A DNA stretch of 64,000 nt, from NCBI GenBank assembly GCA_020850715.1, contig JADZED010000010.1, positions 124,001 to 188,000 on the forward strand, written 5' to 3'. The notes below the pieces were generated by a model. That model did no database searches, was not told the origin of the DNA, and worked only from the letters and a program-made list of their open reading frames with translations. The translations under genes and the position numbers were made by a program. Positions 1-9,400 of this stretch are shown piece after piece. This DNA is from Acidobacteriota bacterium (GTDB lineage Bacteria > Acidobacteriota > Vicinamibacteria > Vicinamibacterales > CAVVIG01). Within the stretch, counting starts at the first letter, position 1, and each line of letters begins with the position of its first letter.

Positions 1-1
1 C

Positions 2-964
2 GCCTATCTCGCCCGCTACGCGCTGCTCGTCATCTACGCAAGCGCCCTGCTCGCAATCGGCTTCGCGCCTCTCGTCCGCGCCATCGAGCAGCAGAAGCGC
101 CTTCCGGTCGGGACCAGTCGACTGCCGCGCTGGTTCGCCATTCTCGTCGTCTACCTTGCCATCCTCGGCGCGCTGACCATCATCGTCCTGCTCGTCGCGC
201 CGCCGCTCGTCCGCCAGGCGGCCGAGCTGTGGGCGAAGCTGCCCTCCCTGGCCGAACGGGCCCAGCGGTTTCTGGTGGATCGCGGCCTGCTCAGCCACCC
301 GGTGACGCTCGGCGAGGCGGTGCGTCAGGCGACGCCGGGCGCCTCCGGCTCGGCGGTCGGGACGGCCGCCGTCGCGCTCACCTGGACGATGCGCCTGATC
401 GTGGGCGTCGTGGCGGTGATCGTGCTGACGTTCTACCTGCTGATCGACAGCGGCGATCTCTTCCTCCGCTTCACCCGCCTGTTCTCCGTTCCCCAGCGCG
501 AGCGGATCGTCGACGCTTCCAGCAAGGTCACGCGGAAGCTGAGCGCATGGCTCAACGGCCAGCTGATGCTCGCCGCGACCATCGGCACCACGGCGGCAAT
601 CGCGCTGTATCTGCTCGGCGTGCCCTACTTCTACGTGCTGGCGCTGATCGCGGCCGCCGGCGAGCTGATCCCGGTGATCGGGCCGCTGCTCTCGGCGGCG
701 CCGGCCGTTCTCGTGGCGCTGAGCGTGTCGCAGCGCACCGCGCTGTGGGTGGCGATCTTCTGGCTCCTGCAGCAGCAGTTCGAGAACCACGTGCTCGTGC
801 CGAAGATCATGCAGCGCCAGGTCGGGGTCAGCCCGGTCATCGTGATCGGGGCGCTGCTGATCGGCGGGACGCTGCTCGGCATCGTCGGCGTGCTGCTCGC
901 CGTGCCGACCGCAGCGGTCCTGCAGGTGATGGTGGAAGAGATCTTCGAGGAGCCGCCGGCGTAG
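2..964 (+). CDS. AI-2E family transporter (PerM-like permease), 5' partial
   Basis: The reading frame is open from the first bases of the window, so the N-terminus lies upstream. The visible 320 residues contain several hydrophobic helices, a central soluble segment and the characteristic later membrane block ending in a conserved stretch around LAVPTAAVLQVMVEE. This is the architecture of the AI-2E/PerM permease family, inner-membrane exporters whose substrates vary; some members are Na+/H+ or Li+ antiporters. Nothing in the sequence identifies the substrate here. It ends 3 nt before the stop codon of the convergent DUF885 gene, leaving no room for an intergenic terminator. Confidence 0.9.
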   Translation, partial: AYLARYALLVIYASALLAIGFAPLVRAIEQQKRLPVGTSRLPRWFAILVVYLAILGALTIIVLLVAPPLVRQAAELWAKLPSLAERAQRFLVDRGLLSHPVTLGEAVRQATPGASGSAVGTAAVALTWTMRLIVGVVAVIVLTFYLLIDSGDLFLRFTRLFSVPQRERIVDASSKVTRKLSAWLNGQLMLAATIGTTAAIALYLLGVPYFYVLALIAAAGELIPVIGPLLSAAPAVLVALSVSQRTALWVAIFWLLQQQFENHVLVPKIMQRQVGVSPVIVIGALLIGGTLLGIVGVLLAVPTAAVLQVMVEEIFEEPPA

Positions 965-967
965 CGC

Positions 968-2365
968 TCAGCGGGTGCTCGTGATCCATCGCTCGTAGTT
1001 GCGCCAGCGGGCGTCCGCGCCGGCGGCGCCGCCGCTCACGGCGCGCTCGACCATCTGCCGCCCGACGGTATAGGTGAGCGCGTAGCTCCTGAACTCGTTG
1101 AAGAACTTCAGCGTGGCGTCTGGAGAGATCATCAGCGCCTTGTCTTCGAGCGCGGAGGCGGCGCGTGCGAATTCCAGCCGGCCGTCGATGTACTCCCGCG
1201 CGATGACCGCCTGATGCCAGTCCAGCTGCGCGACGAGCCGCGAGATCCGCACGTAGCGCGCTGCCCGGCCCGGATCGATCCCGACAATCGGGAACAACGC
1301 CTCCCCTTCGAACGCCGCCCGCTCGGCCTCCGTGAAGGCGACCTCGGGCGCGTAGGTCGCGGCTCCTTCCGTCCGCAGCGACTGCGGGCTGAACAGGGGC
1401 TGAACCGTCAATTCCACCCGTCCGAGCGGCCCGACCAGCCGCGTGTCGATCAGCGTGTTGATCGTATGGTGGCCGGGATAGGCTTCGTGGCACGCGAGGT
1501 TGAAGGCGCGATCGACCGTGAGTCCGTAGTCGAGGTTGACGCGAATCACCGTCCGGCCGCGCCCCTGGTAGTCGGCGTAGGCGCTCCACGGCATCAGGCG
1601 CGTGTAGGCGATCGACACACTCTCGTCGTCGGGCAGCGTCAGGTGCTCGCGGGTGACGCGCCGGCATTCCTGCAGCGCGCGGTCGAGCACCGCCTGCAGC
1701 CTGTCGCGCGGGACGAGGAACCGCCGGTCGAAGGCCGCATACCGCTCGGCGAGGCTCCCGCGACCGGGCAGCAGCGTCTCGAGCTCCGCACGCGCGCGCG
1801 CCGCGGACGTCGGGTCGCCATCGTCGGCGGTCACGCCGAAGAACGCGCGGCTCTCTTCATCGAACGTGAACCTCTTGCCGGCCAGCAGGTCGACGCGCGC
1901 GACGACCGCCTCGAGCTGGCGCGTCATGAACTCGCGCCGGTCGCGCCCGTCCTCGGAGTCCGGCGCGGCCGCCGCCAGCCGGTCGCGCAGATCGACGGCA
2001 GCCGAGCGGATCGCCGCCAGGCTCAGGTGCCGCCGTTCCGCTTCGGCGAAGCGCTCGGGCGGACCGGCGTAGAAATCCACCGAGTCGCGGTCGCGCGCCC
2101 GCAGCGCCAGCACGATGTCGACATAACGCTCTGCGTCGGCGGCGAGCGAGTCGCCGGCCCGGGCCGGTCCGGCCGCGGCCGGCGCCCCGAGTCCGCCGAC
2201 GGGAGCCGCCGGCGGTCCGGAGGGAGGGCGCGAACAGCCTGCGGCCAGGGCGAACACGACGAGCGCCGCGAAGCCCGCCGCATGCGGCCTGCCGAGCCGT
2301 CCGGCCAGCACGAGGAAGAGATCGCGGGCAACCTCGCCCCTCGCCGAGCCAACCGCGCGCGTCAC
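968..2365 (-). CDS. DUF885 family lipoprotein, putative zinc peptidase
   Basis: This 465-residue protein matches the DUF885 family in length and in its signature HEAYPGHH near residue 290, a zinc-binding gluzincin-like motif. The N-terminus has basic residues, a hydrophobic run and a lipobox (LAAGC, followed by a Ser/Pro-rich linker), so a periplasmic lipoprotein is likely. The frame opens with GTG; a slightly later GTG inside the signal region is possible. DUF885 members are predicted peptidases and common in Acidobacteriota, but the substrate is unknown. It is transcribed away from uraH with an 81-nt gap that holds two adjacent all-GC palindromes (2390-2401 and 2402-2415), which may be chance at this base composition. 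Confidence 0.88.
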   Translation of the reverse strand: MTRAVGSARGEVARDLFLVLAGRLGRPHAAGFAALVVFALAAGCSRPPSGPPAAPVGGLGAPAAAGPARAGDSLAADAERYVDIVLALRARDRDSVDFYAGPPERFAEAERRHLSLAAIRSAAVDLRDRLAAAAPDSEDGRDRREFMTRQLEAVVARVDLLAGKRFTFDEESRAFFGVTADDGDPTSAARARAELETLLPGRGSLAERYAAFDRRFLVPRDRLQAVLDRALQECRRVTREHLTLPDDESVSIAYTRLMPWSAYADYQGRGRTVIRVNLDYGLTVDRAFNLACHEAYPGHHTINTLIDTRLVGPLGRVELTVQPLFSPQSLRTEGAATYAPEVAFTEAERAAFEGEALFPIVGIDPGRAARYVRISRLVAQLDWHQAVIAREYIDGRLEFARAASALEDKALMISPDATLKFFNEFRSYALTYTVGRQMVERAVSGGAAGADARWRNYERWITSTR

Positions 2366-2446
2366 CGGCGCCGCCTGCGCGCCGGGCCGAGCCGCGCGGC
2401 TGGCGGCCGGCCGCCGCCGCGCTCCATGAACGACTGCGGCGGTCTG

Positions 2447-2782
2447 TCAGGCGCCACGATAGGTGGTATAGCCGAACGGGCTGAGCAGCAGCGGAATGTG
2501 ATAGCGCTCGTCGGTATCGCGGACGTTGAACGCGATCTTCACTTCGGGAAAGAACGGCACCGTCACACCGCGATCGCGATGGTAGGACGCGATGTCGTAG
2601 GTGAGGCGATAGGTGCCCGGCGACAGCGGCCAGCTCTCGGTCAGCGTCAGCAACTGCCCGTTCTCGTCGGTGGCGCCGCGTGCGACCGGCGACCATTCGC
2701 TCGACTGACGGATCTCGAGGATCACCGTCAGGCCGGCGGCGGGCTCGCCGGTGGCCGTGTCGAGCACATGGGTCGTGATCAT
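2447..2782 (-). CDS. uraH: 5-hydroxyisourate hydrolase
   Basis: A 111-residue transthyretin-like protein that starts with the HVLDTATG block typical of 5-hydroxyisourate hydrolase and ends in YRGA, a one-residue variant of the family's C-terminal YRGS. The enzyme hydrolyses 5-hydroxyisourate, the product of urate oxidation, to OHCU in the cytoplasm as a homotetramer. Length and both end motifs fit the family. No other purine-degradation gene is nearby, so urate oxidase and OHCU decarboxylase must lie elsewhere if the pathway is complete. It lies 21 nt downstream of the glycosyltransferase stop region in the same orientation, but an obvious functional link is lacking. Confidence 0.93.
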   Translation of the reverse strand: MITTHVLDTATGEPAAGLTVILEIRQSSEWSPVARGATDENGQLLTLTESWPLSPGTYRLTYDIASYHRDRGVTVPFFPEVKIAFNVRDTDERYHIPLLLSPFGYTTYRGA

Positions 2783-2803
2783 CGCGTCCTCGTCTCTCGA
2801 ATC

Positions 2804-4051
2804 TTAGCCCAGGAGCACGCGCTTCGCCTCGCGCGCCCATCCTGCCTCCCACGTCGGTCGCGCCGAGCGGCGCGCGCCGGTGCGCAGCCGCTCGAGGGTG
2901 GACTGATCCGCCGGGAACGTCTCGAAGAGATCGAAGAGGACGTCGGCCAGCTGCCGGCCGGTCGAGAACAGCAGGCCGTTGTCGCCGTGCCGCACGCGCT
3001 CGGCGAGGCAGGCTCCGTAGTCGAGGGCGCACACCGGCACGCCCGCGCCGAACAGGTCCGCGATCTTCATCGGGATGTCCAGCCCCGACGACGACCGATG
3101 CAGGCAGAGCCCCAGGTCGGCGCTCCCGACCACACGCGGATAGTCGTCGGGCTCGAGGAATCGGGCACGCAGCTGCACGCGGCGGGCGGCAAGCCCCGCG
3201 AAGCGCCGCTCGAACCCGGCCCGGCGCTGGCCGTCGCCGGTCACCAGGATGACGAGATCGGGAAACCTGCGGCCGGGGCCGCCGGCCTCCCATCCGCGGA
3301 TTCGATCCTCGAGCGCGGTGACCGCCTGGATCACGACGTCGAAGTCCTCGTCTTCGGTCCAGCTCGTCGGACAGATGACGAAGCCGACGATCGAGGCGTG
3401 GAGACCGAGCCGGGCGAACAGCGCCTGCCGCACCCGCTCGCGCCGGGCGCGATCGACCGGCGCGAACGGCGCCGCCGGACGGTCGTACAGCACGCTGGCG
3501 CGCGCCACGCCGAACCGCGTCTCGAGAAACGCCGCGAGACCGCGCGACACGCAGAGGTTCGCGTCCGCGCGGCGCGCGTCGCGCTTTTCGAGCCAGCGCG
3601 CGAGCCGCACCGCCGGGTGCCAGCGCCCGAGCCTGAGCTGCAGCAGCGTGTACCCGAGGTTGTGCCAGTCGATCACGAATCGCACGCCGCGGCGACGAAG
3701 CGAGAACCGCGCGACGGCGAGCGTCGGGAACGCGGGCGGGTTCTGGACCACCACGAGACTCGGCGGCGTGAGCCGCTTCAAGGTGCGCCAGAGCCGATAG
3801 CCCAGCCGGAGGGCGTCGAAGAGCCCGGCCGCCGCGTAAGGCGATCCGGTCAACCCGCCTCGGATCTTCAGGCGGGGCGCCTCGATGCGATGGACGGCGA
3901 TGCGCGGCTCGTCGGTCACCTCGCGCGTCAGCGCCGTGCCTTCGAAACCGACGAGGTCGACATCGACGCCGCTGGCCGCGAGCGCCTGCGCGTGATACCG
4001 CATGCGGGCGCTCCGGCCCAGATCTCCGAGGGCGACGACGGCGGCTCTCAT
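2804..4051 (-). CDS. ALG1-like glycosyltransferase (GT-B; eukaryote-type beta-1,4-mannosyltransferase homologue)
   Basis: The 415-residue protein reads like eukaryotic ALG1, the enzyme that adds the first mannose to GlcNAc2-PP-dolichol. It opens with GDLGRSARMRYHA (ALG1: GDVGRSPRMQYHA), then carries QNPPAFP, VIDWHN near residue 128, TSWTEDEDF near residue 232, and SSSGLDIPMK near residue 322. All of these are ALG1 signatures rather than generic GT4 motifs. It lacks the N-terminal membrane anchor of the eukaryotic enzyme, so it is probably soluble or peripherally bound. The acceptor in this bacterium is unknown and no glycan gene cluster surrounds it. A TAGAAT box about 35 nt upstream of the ATG may be its promoter. 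Confidence 0.85.
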   Translation of the reverse strand: MRAAVVALGDLGRSARMRYHAQALAASGVDVDLVGFEGTALTREVTDEPRIAVHRIEAPRLKIRGGLTGSPYAAAGLFDALRLGYRLWRTLKRLTPPSLVVVQNPPAFPTLAVARFSLRRRGVRFVIDWHNLGYTLLQLRLGRWHPAVRLARWLEKRDARRADANLCVSRGLAAFLETRFGVARASVLYDRPAAPFAPVDRARRERVRQALFARLGLHASIVGFVICPTSWTEDEDFDVVIQAVTALEDRIRGWEAGGPGRRFPDLVILVTGDGQRRAGFERRFAGLAARRVQLRARFLEPDDYPRVVGSADLGLCLHRSSSGLDIPMKIADLFGAGVPVCALDYGACLAERVRHGDNGLLFSTGRQLADVLFDLFETFPADQSTLERLRTGARRSARPTWEAGWAREAKRVLLG

Positions 4052-4211
4052 CGAGGAATGCGGGGGCAGGGGGCGGCATCATTCTACCCGAATCGGCGCT
4101 GCGGCCCGGCGCCGATCGGATCAGCTCGCCCTCCTCTCTGGGCGGGCGCCGGCGTCTCCGCGCGCGCCTGGACGCGAGGCGCACCCGGCGGTGCGGCATA
4201 ATACCAGCGCC

Positions 4212-6263
4212 ATGCCGATCGGCTCGAAGCTGTCGCATCCCGCGCGCGAATCCGATCACGGCCCGTCCAGCGTGATCGCGACCTCGTGCCCGCTCGATTG
4301 CCCGGATGCCTGCAGCCTGGCGGTGACCGTACGCCGGGGCAAAGTGGTGAACGTCGACGGATCTGCGCGCAATCCGGTGACAGGCGGCTTCATCTGCGCC
4401 AAGGTGCGCCGCTTCGGCGATCGCATTTACGGGCCCGATCGCCTCCTGCACCCGGCGATCCGCAGCGGCCGGAAAGGCGAGGGACGGTTTGTGCGCGCCA
4501 CCTGGGACGAGGCGCTGTCGCTCGTGGCGCGAAAGTTCGAGGCGGCGAAAGCGCGCTGGGGCGGCGAATCGATTCTCCCGTACTCCTACGGAGGGTCGAA
4601 CGGTCTGCTGACGCAGGACAACCTCGACGCGCGGCTCTGGCGCCGCTTCGGCACCTCGCGCCTGGCGCGCGCGGTGTGCGCCGCACCCACGGGCGCCGCA
4701 AACATGGCGCTGTACGGCAAGATGCCGTCGGTCGTCTACCAGGACTACCCGCACGCGCGGCTGATCGTGCTCTGGGGCGTGAACCCGTCGGCCTCCGGCA
4801 TCCATCTGGTGCCGTTCGTCCGCGCCGCGCAGAAGCGCGGCGCGAAGCTCGTCGTCGTGGATCCGCGCAGTTCGCCCCTGTCACGGAGCGCCGATCTGCA
4901 CCTCGCGGTCCGCCCCGGCAGCGACGTGGCCGTCGCGCTTGCCGTGCACCGGCACCTGTTCACGAGCGGCGCCGCCGACGAGGCGTTCCTGCGCGCGCAC
5001 ACGACGGGCGCCGACCGGCTGCGGGCGCGGGCTGCGCCGTGGACGTTCGATCGGGCCGCTGAAACGGCGGGAGTCGAAGCCACCGCGATCGAGGCGCTCG
5101 CTCGGTTGTACGAGGCGAGCACGCCGGCGCTCGTCCGCTGCGGCTGGGGCCTCGAGCGCAACCGCAACGGCGGCAACGCTGCGATGGCGGTGCTGGCGCT
5201 GCCGGCAGTGGGCGGCAAGTTCGGCGTCCGAGGCGGCGGCTATTCGATGAGCAATTCGGCGTCGTGGAGCATCGAGCGGCCGTGGATCGAGGCGTCCGAG
5301 CCCGCAACGCGCGTGGTGAACATGAATCGCCTCGGACGTGCGCTGACCGAGTACGCCGATCCTCCCGTCGAGGTGCTGTTCGTCTACAACGCCAATCCGG
5401 CGGCGACCGTGCCCGACCAGCGCCGCATCCTCGCCGGCCTGCAGCGCGACGACCTGTTCACGGTGGTGTTCGATCAGGTCATGACCGACACGGCGCTCCA
5501 CGCCGACGTCGTGCTGCCGGCGACGACGTTCCTCGAAGGCTACGACGTCGCGAGGGCATACGGATCGATCCACCTCGATCTGGCGCGGCCGGCGATCGAG
5601 CCGGTCGGCGAGGCGCGATCGAACGCCGACGTGTTCGGCGAGCTCTGCGCGCGGCTCGGCGTGAACCAGGACGGCGAGACGACCGGCGAGCTGGATCTGC
5701 TCGTGCGCGTGCTCGACGAATTGCCTGGCGAGATCGGCGCCAGCCTGCGCGACGGCGCGCTGCCGTCGCCGCCCTTCGGCACCACACCGGTGCAGTTCCT
5801 GGACGTCCACCCGCGCACGCCCGATCGCAAGGTCCGGCTCTTTCCCGAGGAGCTGGAGAGCGACGCGCCGATGGGCCTCTACGCGTTTCAGCCGGACCCG
5901 GCCACCGCGCGTCATCCGCTGGCGCTGATCTCGCCGTCGAGCGATCGCACGATCAGCTCGACGCTGGGAGAGCTGCCGCGGCCTGACGTGAAGCTGCACA
6001 TGCACCCGGCCGACGCGGCCGCGCGCGGGCTGGCAACCGGCGATCTGGTGCGGATCTTCAACGATCTGGGCGAGGTGCAGTGCCCGGTGCTGGTCGCGCA
6101 GGGCATTCGTCCTGGTACCGTCAGCCTGCCGAAGGGCCTCTGGCGGCGGAGCACGCGGAACGGCTACACCGGCACCGCGCTGGTACCGGACACGCTGACC
6201 GACATCGGCGGCGGCGCCTGCTTCAACGACGCGCGCGTGGAGGTGGCGGCGGTGGGGCCCTGA
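4212..6263 (+). CDS. molybdopterin-dependent oxidoreductase, formate dehydrogenase-like, [4Fe-4S]
   Basis: This 683-residue protein belongs to the DMSO reductase superfamily. An N-terminal Fe-S motif places cysteines at 26, 30 and 34 with a fourth at 62. Molybdopterin-binding domains follow, and a C-terminal dinucleotide-binding barrel contains the SPSSDRTISST and LPKGLW regions. There is no twin-arginine signal, so it is likely cytoplasmic. Substrate cannot be assigned: no partner electron-transfer subunit or membrane anchor is encoded next to it. The ATG is chosen because the frame upstream has no homology and a CATAAT box sits at 4197-4202, nine nt before the start, with no Shine-Dalgarno; this suggests a leaderless message. 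Confidence 0.88.
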   Translation: MPIGSKLSHPARESDHGPSSVIATSCPLDCPDACSLAVTVRRGKVVNVDGSARNPVTGGFICAKVRRFGDRIYGPDRLLHPAIRSGRKGEGRFVRATWDEALSLVARKFEAAKARWGGESILPYSYGGSNGLLTQDNLDARLWRRFGTSRLARAVCAAPTGAANMALYGKMPSVVYQDYPHARLIVLWGVNPSASGIHLVPFVRAAQKRGAKLVVVDPRSSPLSRSADLHLAVRPGSDVAVALAVHRHLFTSGAADEAFLRAHTTGADRLRARAAPWTFDRAAETAGVEATAIEALARLYEASTPALVRCGWGLERNRNGGNAAMAVLALPAVGGKFGVRGGGYSMSNSASWSIERPWIEASEPATRVVNMNRLGRALTEYADPPVEVLFVYNANPAATVPDQRRILAGLQRDDLFTVVFDQVMTDTALHADVVLPATTFLEGYDVARAYGSIHLDLARPAIEPVGEARSNADVFGELCARLGVNQDGETTGELDLLVRVLDELPGEIGASLRDGALPSPPFGTTPVQFLDVHPRTPDRKVRLFPEELESDAPMGLYAFQPDPATARHPLALISPSSDRTISSTLGELPRPDVKLHMHPADAAARGLATGDLVRIFNDLGEVQCPVLVAQGIRPGTVSLPKGLWRRSTRNGYTGTALVPDTLTDIGGGACFNDARVEVAAVGP

Positions 6264-6267
6264 TTCA

Positions 6268-6319
6268 GACAGGAGTCGACCGCCCGGCGACAGGTGAAGC
6301 GCCGCCGGCGGGTCCTGTC
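6268..6319 (+). terminator. GC-rich stem-loop after the molybdopterin oxidoreductase
   Basis: Five nt after the stop codon, 6268-6274 pairs perfectly with 6313-6319 (7 bp), 6280-6284 with 6307-6311, and 6285-6289 with 6300-6304, around a 10-nt loop. No U tract follows. The structure is visible in the sequence; its role as a terminator or mRNA 3'-end stabiliser is inferred from position. Confidence 0.55.
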
Positions 6320-6402
6320 CGCGAACAGCCCCGTCCGCAGCCGCGCGCGCTCCGGGCCTCTGCCTGCGCTGACACGCTGCGCGCGGCGTTGGGAGCGCGA
6401 TT

Positions 6403-9400
6403 TCAATAGCTGAAGAAGACCAGCAGATCGATGCCGCTGCCCTGCAGGCGCTGGAAGGGCTGCGGCTGGATCGGCGAGCCTTCGCGCAGATTGGTCTGCA
6501 GCCGCAGCCAGTCGGTGATCTCGTATTCGAGAACGACGTTGGTCCCGCTGTGCTCGCCGATGCCCTGCTGCACGCGGACGTAGAGATTCTGTCCGAGCTG
6601 CTCGCCCACCGTCACCTCGGCGGCGGCGCCTGTCTGCGGCGCGAGCCTGATGGTGAGCTCGTCGATGCCGAGGGCGTCGCCAATCGACTGCTCCAGCGCG
6701 CCGGCCGCCGCGCCGAGCGCGAGATCCTGCGCGCGCCTGGCGAGCGAGACCTGCTGGCCTGCGCCCAGCTCGTTCACCGGCTGGTTGAACACGATCAGCG
6801 CCAAGATGTCTGCTTCGTCGAGCGGCGGCGTGCTCGAGAGGACGATCGCGGGCTGCCGCAGGGTGCCGCGGATGTTCACGTTCGCCAGCACGCCGCGGAT
6901 CTCCCGCTGGGCCCGCAGATCGAGCAGCGGATTGAGCATCCCGGCGCCGGCAAAGATGATCGTCCCGCCCCGCAGGATCGTGAACTGCCGTCCCTGGAAC
7001 TGGTAGAAGCCGCGGATCGTCTCGATCGTCCCGGCGATCCGCAACGCCTCGTCCGGCGCCATCGAGGCACGGACGTCGCCCCCCAGCGTGACCGTCAAGG
7101 CGCCGATGCCGACCGGCGAGCCGGGCGGCTGCAGCGAATCGGCCTTCAGCACCAGATCGCCGGGGATGTACAGGTGCACGTCCGCGCTCGCCGATCGGAG
7201 CCAGGATCGCGTCCGCGCGTCCGATCCGGCCCCGCCATCCGACGCCGCCGGATGTTCGGCCGCCGTCGTCGAGTAGGCCGACACGGCGGTCCGGGCCAGG
7301 ATCTCGTCCAGGTCGAGCCGGCCGGTGTTCACGCTGAGGTCGCCCGCGACGCGCGGCGCGCGGAGCTCCCCGGCGATTGCCAGCTGACTGTTCAGCCGCA
7401 GATCGCCCAGCTCGTTGCCGAGGATCCTGAAGTCGTGCGCGGTCACGTCGAGCCCGACGATGTCCGCCCGCCGCGCGTGGATCGCCAGCTCGCCGGTCAG
7501 CGACAGCGGATTGTCGTCCGCGTCCAGCATCGAGACAAGCGGAATGCGGACGCGATCGGAATCGAACAGCAGGTCGCCGCGCAGGTGCGCGTACGCGACG
7601 CCGGTGGCCGCGAGGGTGAAGGCGCCCTCCTTCAGGGCGATCGAGCCGTTCGGATGGGGATCCTCGCCCGAGCCGCCGATCCTGAGGTGCGCTTCGACCG
7701 TGCCGGTGACGTCGGTCAGCGCCGTGGTGAAGCTCTGGACGAGGCCGAGGCCGATCGGGCTGCTGTCGATGCGCAGGTCGACGCGATCCGCGTCGGTCGG
7801 TCCTCCGGCCCGTGGCGCCGGGCCCGCACCGGATCGAGGCTCGAACAGGCTTTTGGGTACGTAGCCGCGGGCGGTGAGCCAGACCCCCGGCGCCTGATCC
7901 AGCCGCGTGTCGAGCCGGAACCCGGCGCCGGTGTAGTCGACCGAGCCGCTGAATTGCTCGTAGTGGAAGTCGCGGAAGCCGCCCTGGATCACGCGGAACT
8001 CGGCCTCCGCCGTGGGCGCGCGTCGCGTGCCGGCGATGCTGCCGGTTGCCGTGAGCCGCCCCGAGAAGCGGGGCGGCTCCAACAGGAGCGCGTCGATCGA
8101 GGCCAGGTCGACGTCGTCGAGCGTCACCGCCATCGCCTCGCCAGGCCGCCCGAACGTGCCGCTGGCCGCGATGCGCTGAGGGCCGCTGACCAGGGCCAGG
8201 TCGCTCACGGTAATCGCTCCGGCCGCGGTGTCGATCGTCGGACGGCTGGCCGGGGCGAGCGCCCACGCGACTCCCCGCGACTCCAGCGAAAGCGCGTTCA
8301 CGCGCACTTCCTGATGATCGGCGTGGAAGATCGCGTCGCCGGCCGCGTGCAGCGACCGCTCCGGCTGCCGGGCCGCGACGTCGAAGGCGAGATCCCTGTC
8401 GGCATAGCCGGCCGTGGCGGTCAGCCGGTTGATCTGGAGCCCGGCAATCGACACGAACGTCCCCTCGACCTTGGCGGAGTAGCGCCCCTCGGCGACATCG
8501 AAATCGCGAACCGCCGCGGTGAACGCGCCGGAGGCATGGAGCGCGCTCGTTCCCTGATATCGCAGGCGGCTGCCGCTGAAGGTGCCGGTCGCGTCGAGCC
8601 CGGCGCGGTTGCCGGTCACGGCCGCGTCGACGCTGAGCGTGCCGGCGACCGACTGATCAACGAGCGCGCCCAGCGTCTCGAGGCTCGGGCTGTCGGCGTG
8701 CACGTCGAGAGCGGACTGCCCCGTCTCGTTCAGCGCGAAGCGCCCGGCCGCCGTGACGTTCAGGTCGGGTCCGGCGATCTCGAGGCTCCGGATCACGCCG
8801 GCGGCATCGCCGTCGTACTCGGCATCGAGCCGCGCCCGCTCGATCGGAAGATCGCCGATGGACGACGGGCCGAGCTCGACGATCCCCGCGCCGCGCACCG
8901 TGTCGGCGCTCGCGCCGCGCGACAGGTTGGCCAGTCTGACATCAATCGCCACCCGGCCGTCCACCTCGCCGCCGATCGCCCTCTGCCCGCTCGCGATGGC
9001 CGGGTCCAGATCGACGAACGATCCGTCGACGTGAACACGCGCCTGGTTCGATGCGGCGTGCCCCTCGAACCGCAGCTGCGGGAGACGGCCGCCGAAGATC
9101 GCGGAGCCGGCAAGGGCGCCCCGAACGTCGGCGGTCAGCGTCGCCGGCGCCGTGCCCTCGCCGCTGGCAGCCACGTGCCCGTTCAGCGAAGTCGCATAGC
9201 GGGCCGCCTCCAGCGTCCGGATCCGGAACGCGCGGCCGATCCGCTGCAGATCGAGGCGCGAGAACGACGCGTCGGCCGCATAGCCGATGCGCGGGCCCTG
9301 CACGGTCACCTCCGCCGTGCTCCCGCCGCCGATGTGGGCGCCTGCAATCGTCGACGGCATGAACCGCGCGCCGACGCGGACGTCCCGGCGCGGGCCGCCG

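Noticed and set aside
1214-4201. A 995-codon open frame on the plus strand opposite the DUF885, uraH and glycosyltransferase genes
   Set aside because: Its translation is Arg/Pro/Gly-rich low-complexity with no recognisable motif, while three well-supported genes occupy the opposite strand. High GC keeps antisense frames open.
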